Positions 57,476-64,000 of a stretch of 64,000 nucleotides of DNA are shown here, in pieces (within the stretch, counting starts at the first letter, position 1; each line of letters opens with the position of its first letter). The stretch comes from Papaver somniferum. Taxonomy: Eukaryota; Streptophyta; Magnoliopsida; Ranunculales; Papaveraceae. The position numbers and the translations under genes are program-made. Where the stretch lies: NCBI RefSeq assembly GCF_003573695.1, contig NC_039366.1, positions 161,204,770 to 161,268,769 on the forward strand, written 5' to 3'. A model generated the notes under the pieces. The model did no database searches, was not told the DNA's origin, and saw only the letters and a list, made by a program, of their open reading frames with translations.

Positions 57476-59999
57476 AGTTGCTATCTCAAGCTTGTTTGTC
57501 AAGTTTAGGTGATGAAAACCGTAAGTCTTGATTTCTAGTCTACTTATAGCTATGTCTCGGATTAGGATAGAATGTGTAGTTGAGCTTTAGACTTCACGAC
57601 GTTCATCGATTGAAAACGAAGATCTACTGAGGAGATCTTGGAGGAACTTCATCAACAAAAGGTATGTGGAGACTAAAACTTATCTATCACTCAGAAGTCT
57701 ATTTTATTCTATCTCCTAATGAGACTAAGTCATATAGATATATAGACTTTTATATTATACACATTTGATATTTCGAGCTGACTTTAATTCGGTTATCTAT
57801 TTCTCGAAATATGTGTTGGAAGCTTTTTGCTTTAGCTACATTCATCATATTTTTGACGAGTTTAGTTGGAAACAATTTATTTGTTGGAAACTAAATATCA
57901 AAAGATGATCACGTGAAAATCACCTTGAAACATCTTACATGATTTGTGTGAGACAATTATTTGATGTCGACCCGGAAAGTTTCATATTGATCATTCAATC
58001 ACTTGAAAATTACTTATAAGCTATGAGTTTGTGTGAGATAGATATTGTTGTCTTCTAAGGATGTTTCAATAATTGAAATGGGAGTTTAGAACAAATTAAC
58101 CTTTGTCTGGATACAACAAAATATGCAAATTGTTGTCCTATGATTCAGGCCATGAAACCTTGTTTGCATACCAATATGCGAACGGTTTCAACTGTTAAAG
58201 TTCGGGAACCAAGTTTGCATACCAGTATGCGAACAGTTTTACCTGAGTTAAGGTCTGGGACAGCAGTATGCATACCAGTTTGCAAACTGCTGGATAAGAC
58301 CAAAGTCCGGAAGCCATAGTTTGCGTACCCGTTTGCAAATTTAGTGGTTAAAGTTCTAAAATCGGTTAAGCATGTTTTCATACTCATGAAAAAATACATT
58401 TATGAATTAAGGAATGCAATCTTTGCAAACCGTGGCTTAATGTTCAAGAATTGATTCTCATGAATCAATCCGATTTTGATTCAATTGGTTCATATATATT
58501 TTTGTGAAATAGTGAACAATTGGACAACTCTATTTGAAACAGAATCAGATTCATTTGATTATCTTTCATGTTTCAGGGTTCAGACAAAAATGTTCATATG
58601 GCTAACTTCGGTTAACTATTATTGAGCCAACTCAATATACACGTTTAGGTACGGTTACCCATATCTAAATGAAAGTATATTTCATTTGTGTGTAACAAGC
58701 TTAGACCATCTAACGGTGGAGAGACATTGCTTTGGTTTTAAACAGATTTAGCTTGAATCTTAAATCAATTTTTCATCTAACGGTGAATATTGAATGCTTT
58801 GTTACTAAGCTATCTTAGCTTTGATTGAAAGCAAACCCTGATTTGAAAGACTATATAAGGGAGAACTCTAGCAACTGGAAAACCTAATCCCGATACTTTC
58901 ATGTGTCATAGTTGTGATTAGAGTTGATTCTCCTTTAACCTAGGTTTTTCCAGAATCATTATAGGTTAACGACTTGAAGACTTCGTTTGAGATTCGTGAA
59001 GCCAGACCCAACTATTTTCTCTGTAGTTGTGTGATCTGATCTTACTTGTTCTATCGTATTTAGTACTATCTTCTCTAAGATTAACTCGAGATTTATCTCT
59101 GATAGGTAAGATATAAAAAGTAATCACAATTCTCTTCGTCTCATTCTTTCTGATTCCGTAATAACTTCTTCTACTACCATATAGTTAAGTTATTGTGAGG
59201 TGATTGATATTTCTAGGATGTTCGTCGGGAATATAAGACCGGATTATCAATTGGTTCCTATTCACCTTGATTTATCGAAAAACGGAATAAAAACTTCATA
59301 GATACTTCTGTGGGAGACAGATTTATCTATCAAAATAGACTTATATGTGGGAGACAGATTTGTTTATAAGTCTTTGACTTTAGGTCGTAGAAACTCTTAG
59401 TTGTGGGTGAGATCAGTTAAGGGAATCAAGTGTGTAGAGTCCTGCTAGGATTAAGAGGCGTAAGGAACGCAACTGTACGCGACTGTACCTTAATCGGTGT
59501 GAGACTTGGTTAGGTCTCAACTACATTCCAGTCCGAAGTTAACTTGTAGTAGGCTAGTGTCTGTAGCGGTTTAATACAGTGTGGTGTTCAAATTTGTACT
59601 AGGTCTTGAGGTTTTTCTGCATTTGCAGTTTCCTCGTTAACAAAGCTTCTAGTGTCTATGTTATTTTTTTCGCATTATATTTGTTTATATAATTGAAATA
59701 TCACGGGTTGTGCGTAGATCAATCAATTGGTAAATCTGACCTTTGGTTGTTGATATAAATTGATTGACACTTGGGCATTGATCTTTGGTACCATCCAAGT
59801 TATTTCTCATATCAATCGGGCTCATAGATTCCTATCTGTTCGATTGCAGATTGTATTGAGAAATTGAGATATAACTCTTTGGTATATTTCTTGATTGAGC
59901 TCGCTTTATAAGATGGTGCTCTCGGAACTATATTGGAGTTAGTCCATACATATTGCCGAACGAAATATTGGGTGTGGTTGTTATACCTCCACTTTTTCA
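57476..59999 (+). repeat. Giant Copia-like 5' LTR, subfamily A (plus)
   Basis: Inverted homologue of 34290-36580. The TGTTAGAGCA start is missing, with homology beginning at caagcttgtttgtcaagttt. It runs to a CA at 59999 (cctccactttttca), directly followed by a primer site. It contains the tttgcatac palindromic array (58150-58350). Confidence 0.8.
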
Positions 60000-60001
60000 A
60001 T

Positions 60002-60016
60002 TGGTATCAGAACCAG
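60002..60016 (+). promoter_or_regulatory. Primer-binding site of the subfamily-A element
   Basis: TGGTATCAGAACCAG two bases after the LTR, matching the initiator-Met tRNA primer pattern of plant Copia elements. Confidence 0.85.
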
Positions 60017-60065
60017 GAAACACGCTAAAGACCTCAGAAGTTTGTGTTTGTAGCAATCTGACTCT

Positions 60066-61083
60066 ATGGACAGAAGTGTTATCTCTGACAAACGCATCAC
60101 CAGAAATAAAAGTTTTATTTCTATGAAATCTATTGAAGAGAAAGACTTGTCGATCTCACATATAGATGAAAATTCCGTTCCCATGAAACAAACAAGTATT
60201 GATAAGTGTTAACCTGATTATATTACCGACGAGTCTGATTCTGAAGTAGAAAGGGAAGCATCCCAAGAGAGTGCAGCGATTTTAAAACTTGTTTGAATCC
60301 AGGCAGTTGAAATCAATAGGATGAAACATAAAGTCAACAGGATTATTGGTATGGTTAAGGATCGTGATTCCCAATTAATGATTCTTCGTGAGGAAAGCTC
60401 CATAGTGTGTTCATATTGAACCTTAATCGAGGCTAAACTCAAGGAGGATGCTTCAGAAATCGAACGCCTGTTGAGTAATCTCTATATTCAATGTAAAGGT
60501 TGTTTTGTGGAGTCCACTATACCAATTGCTCTTGACTCAGCTGTGCTATTAGAAAACATGACTACATGTAATCATGTTTCTCTGATGAAACCAGTTTCAG
60601 AAGCTAAATTGCAAACTCTTCCTATTGCTAATGATGTGCCTGCACCTTCCACTAATCAAGGAATTATCACATCTCACGGAAGGAAAAAATCTTCTAACTG
60701 TTAAACCTACTCACTCTAATCACTCCGGTGATCAGAATGTATGTCTCTTTTGTGATTCAAAAGGACGTGTCCAACAGAAGGGAAAATTGAGGTTGAATGA
60801 TAACTATTTTGGTCGACTTCAACACACCTTAGATTTAATCCTCAAAGGTGTAACTGACATTCGGATGTCTAAACCAATTGGTTTTAGTACTCACCCTGAG
60901 AATTCTTCCAGGAAAGTCAGCACAATTTGCTCTTTTAAGGTTCGAACTAGTAATAGTAGCGTTAACACAAATCGGTTAAGAAGATTTCATAAATGTCCTC
61001 CTCAAATTAAGGTAGGGGATGATGTTCAAAATGTGAGAAAGGTACCAGAAGGTGAAAACAACAATGGAGATATGACAACTTAA
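60066..61083 (+). pseudogene. Degraded reading frame of the subfamily-A element
   Basis: Starts at ATG 60066 (MDRSVISDKRITRNKSF), 50 bp after the primer site. In-frame stops occur near 60207 (TAA), 60290 (TGA) and 60417 (TGA). A helical Lys/Glu-rich stretch, AVEINRMKHKVNRIIGMVKD, suggests a coiled coil. The first frame ends at 60704; after a frameshift the second frame (to 61083) contains CLFCDSKGRVQQKGKLRLND. The position is that of gag, but no CCHC knuckle, protease or RT motif is visible. Probably a non-autonomous element's own frame; function unknown. Confidence 0.5.
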
Positions 61084-61579
61084 ATCTTATAATTGAAGGA
61101 TACAAGGATCTTATCAACAGATTGTCAAAATCCTCCTAACAAACTTCTTCTGGTAAGGATTCAAACTTAGTGTCGTACTTTGATAATAGTAAATTTTATG
61201 ATACCTTTTCATGCCAAAAAGTTTTTCCTCCAAAAATTAGAAGGAAAAAGAGGATTAACCATGAACAATTTTCATTTGATGAGCATAAAGCTCATACTTG
61301 TGTTAATTAATCACAAGGTTTGAAACCTTACTCATGAAAAATCTTGTTGAGTAAGATATGCTAATAATCAGGTATACTTATTATTAAAGTGTTCTCTGAT
61401 CACTGGAGATATTTTCTTGTCGTTCATAGCTAGACTACCGTCTACAAACGTCTTTACATAAGTATTTCTTTAGACCAAGAGAAATGTTGTGGATGTGTTG
61501 AACTGTTGTAAAGAAGATTCTCTGTATTAGACCAAGAGAAATGTTATGTATAATTGATATGGTTGTTAGCATGACTGAT
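61084..61579 (+). other. Non-coding interior of the subfamily-A element
   Basis: No reading frame supported. A duplicated string, tagaccaagagaaatgttgt (61470) and tagaccaagagaaatgttat (61529), lies just before the next element. The interior is cut off at 61579 by the 1.56-kb element. Confidence 0.55.
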
Positions 61580-63141
61580 TGATAGACACATTTTTGTATC
61601 TGAATTATTCTCAAATTTTTGTATTGTTAGTACTCGATTTGTACTTATTATGTGTGTAGGTATTTTTGGAAAATTCGACTCGAAAAATTACTCTAATCAC
61701 CCTGAAAAGTGTCAAAGGAACCCCAAGAATTTCACTAAGAGCACCCCCAAATTACTATTTGCACCCCAATGCTAAAGGGACCCAACATACGGATAGGGGT
61801 ATCCCTTCTTCTTCCCTTTTTGAAGAAAAATTTTGACGGGAAAGTTTTTTTCCCCTGCGAGTTTTTCTGCATTGGTTATACGAGAGATTTTCATTGACTT
61901 CTTCACATAATTGGTTTGGGATTCATCAGTTTCGATCAAACAGACGTGGTACGCGTTTCAGATCAGGGAAAAGGGAAGTTTCCACGTGATTTTGGTAAAA
62001 CAGGGTGGTAGAGAAAGTCTCGGGATTTTGAGATATCTTTGGAGGGTTAGTGTGTGTCTACATCATGATTAACGTCATTTGAGAAAATAATAACGCTTGA
62101 TGGAGTGTTTTAGTTGCAATCAAACACGAGAGGAGAGGAAAAAGGGGAAAAAAACCGTAAATGGCAGAGAAGTTATTACAGGATTATTCGAAGTTATTAC
62201 GGTGATTTCCTTGAACTGTCGAGTATATAAAGGTTGTTGGGAGCATAAAGAGTGGATATAGAGAGTTGGGGGATAAAACAGACAGCTTAGAAGTGAAGAA
62301 AATCAAGTTACAAACATTGTTTCTGCTTCTGTTGCTGTGAAGAATATGAAGAAGATAGGCCGCTCAAGACAATCGCTAATAAACCTTGGGTATTTTCACG
62401 GTTTAGCAATAGTCATTCTGCGACAATCTAACAGTAATTGCAACACATGTTTTTTTTTCGTTTTTTGTAACACAGTATTATGCGACGCTTAATTATAAAT
62501 GTTGCAATTTCTCTGTTTTCATTATTTTTTTATTTCTCTTCTTTATAAACACCATTTGAGTTATGAATACAAATTTTGAGCGTGTTTCCAACATGAAGAG
62601 CTAGACCCCATAGCTGAGGCGACGGAGGAAGCAATTTTTCCAACGATTATGCGGTAATTTTATTTAATTAATTTATGTAATTCTTTTTAGGATTATTTGC
62701 ATTGGATCAAAACTGAAATAGTGATTTTTATTTGTGTTGTCACTTGATGGTTGCTTAGCTTAGGGGTTCTGATGTTCCATGTTTAAGATTAACAACTAAT
62801 ATTTGCAATGCTTTGGAATCAATTGAATGTATGAATTGCAGGATAATTATTAATATTGAATCGCATAAATATTGGTAAATAGTGGAATCCTACCTCAGTA
62901 TTCTCTTTAACCTGATATTGTTTTCAATTAGTGTGCTAGTTTAGAATTTTCTATTATTAAATCTTAAAACCAAATCTTTGCAAATTCGAGCAACGAAACC
63001 CTTTTTCTTACCACTGTAAAAATTCCATCACTGATGTCTGATAAGATGAACTCGGATCTTGCTAAGCTGTTTTAAATTCTCCAAATTGTAGGTTGAGGAA
63101 CCTATTTATTACGGAAGTGGTTAACACATTGATCTTCATCA
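61580..63141 (+). mobile_element. TGAT...ATCA element, copy 2 (solo-LTR-like)
   Basis: Plus-strand homologue of 6458-8112. Begins TGATAGACACATTTTTGTAT (hairpin with one mismatch) and ends cttcatca at 63141. Contains gagtatataaagg (TATA-like, about 62221), ttttgagcgtgtttccaaca and gcgacggaggaagc. The flanks gactgat and agtgtga show no duplication. Copy 2 is about 90 bp shorter than copy 1 and substantially diverged. Confidence 0.65.
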
Positions 63142-64000
63142 AGTGTGACGGTTGAGGAGGAGTGGAAGAGTTGGGAAGTGGAAAATCATGATTGAACTAG
63201 TTTCGTATTGTGAGGGAGACTTGGTTGATTGTCCATCCACTACTTCTGCTACTCCTTCAACTGCCAACACGACTTACTTACATTTTTCATTGTGGATGTA
63301 TTGTTATGTTGCATGTGTTGTAGGCCACCAGACCAAAACCCTAGTGAATATCCCCCAATGTGAAATGATTTATGTCTCATGTGAAGTCTGCAGAGCAAAC
63401 ATGTATTTAGTTGGTCAATCGTTGACTTGGAGAGACCGTGAGTCTTAGCTTGACGAGTCGAGCATAATTCTCAATGATGAATACGTCATGCTCTGTGATT
63501 CGTCATTATGAGAATTGAGTATAAGGTGTCTGATGGACAACAATGATGCTTAGACTTCAAGTTTGATAAATTATTGATGATTGTGACATATCATTGTGCC
63601 AGCTGAGGAAACAATGATACTCAAATGATTAAAATTGATGAACCTTGGTCTGATGAGATTTCAGGATTGATCATGGACAAATATGTGTTTGATGTGTCAA
63701 GCGTTTGACAGGAAATCAAATACTACCGATTTATTGTAGAATACTCATCTCGATCCACCATGCCATGAATCATCGAATGACGAAGTGGAGATATCATCAT
63801 ATTAAAATATTAGTACATATTGGATGATCAACCAATTGGATGGTCCGGATGTTGGATGATCAATCAGTTGGATGGTCGACCAACAAAATATTAATAGCAA
63901 GACCGAACATTAAATTGATTCAAGAGACGGCAGAATCACACTTGTTCTGAATATTTATTATGTATAGTCAGGGAACTTCTGGAAGGGAATAGTAATACCA
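63142..64000. other. Spacer or LTR-like sequence at right edge
   Basis: No gene supported. gaattctcaatgatgaatac-like and tcattatgagaattgag words form an inverted pair near 63465-63525. A ~30-bp unit, ttggatgatcaatcagttgg, is duplicated at 63820-63885. The terminal tagtcagggaac matches the 2376-2484 repeats over 12 bases only. Confidence 0.45.

Noticed and set aside
63152..63448. 98-codon plus-strand frame at the right edge
   Set aside because: It lacks an ATG at its start, matches no family I know, and sits next to a repeat element; chance openness is likely.

Overview
This window looks like a repeat-rich intergenic block of a plant nuclear genome, most likely a dicot. I infer this from plant-type LTR retrotransposons (Copia with an initiator-Met primer site; a Ty3/Gypsy element with two RNase H domains and an antisense gene), a plant L1-type LINE, a hAT transposon with spliced transposase, a Helitron-like 3' end, AT-rich spacers, and no bacterial operon structure. 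Some LTR families remind me of poppy-family genomes, but the sequence alone does not prove this. I found no intact single-copy host gene, no tRNA or rRNA and no CRISPR array.

Layout. 1-2750: LTR-like sequence full of internal repeats. 3.4-4.0 kb: a palindromic repeat array and a tandem duplication. 4.28-12.5 kb: a decayed minus-strand LINE, split by a 1.65 kb element (6458-8112) that has a second, inverted copy at 61580-63141. 12.8-17.5 kb: an unrecognised acidic-protein gene (plus strand, broken) split by a complete minus-strand LTR element (13090-16997) that carries one long reading frame of about 1,015 codons instead of gag-pol. 19.26-24.13 kb: a hAT element with terminal inverted repeats and a frameshifted transposase. 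25.37-30.24 kb: a young Copia element with perfect 5-bp target duplications and a single stop in its polyprotein. About 32.49 kb: a Helitron-type 3' end. 34.3-61.6 kb: a nested zone of two related giant-LTR Copia-like subfamilies (A and B).

The nested zone reads as follows. A subfamily-B non-autonomous element lies on the minus strand, with its 3' LTR at 36642-38556 and its 5' LTR at 54863-57232 plus a 13-bp stub at 42524. Its interior has a primer site, a polypurine tract and a plant-transposon-protein-like reading frame. A Tat-type Ty3/Gypsy tandem, 42.53-54.86 kb, sits inside that 5' LTR and has replaced about 395 bp of it. The tandem is [pol tail + antisense gene + LTR] followed by [primer site + deleted gag-pol + pol tail + antisense gene + LTR]. 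Subfamily-A LTRs flank the whole zone in inverted orientation (34290-36580 minus, 57476-59999 plus); the plus copy leads into a primer site and a degraded gag-like frame.

The most interesting items are the antisense two-exon gene in the Tat element, present twice and resembling plant PEARLI-4 (phospholipase-like) proteins; the unknown ~1,015-codon reading frame in the 13-17 kb LTR element; the acidic-protein gene that element interrupted; and the TGAT...ATCA 1.6 kb family that shows no normal target duplication. Nearly all coding regions are broken, so the genes here mostly record past transposition and do not form a working pathway.
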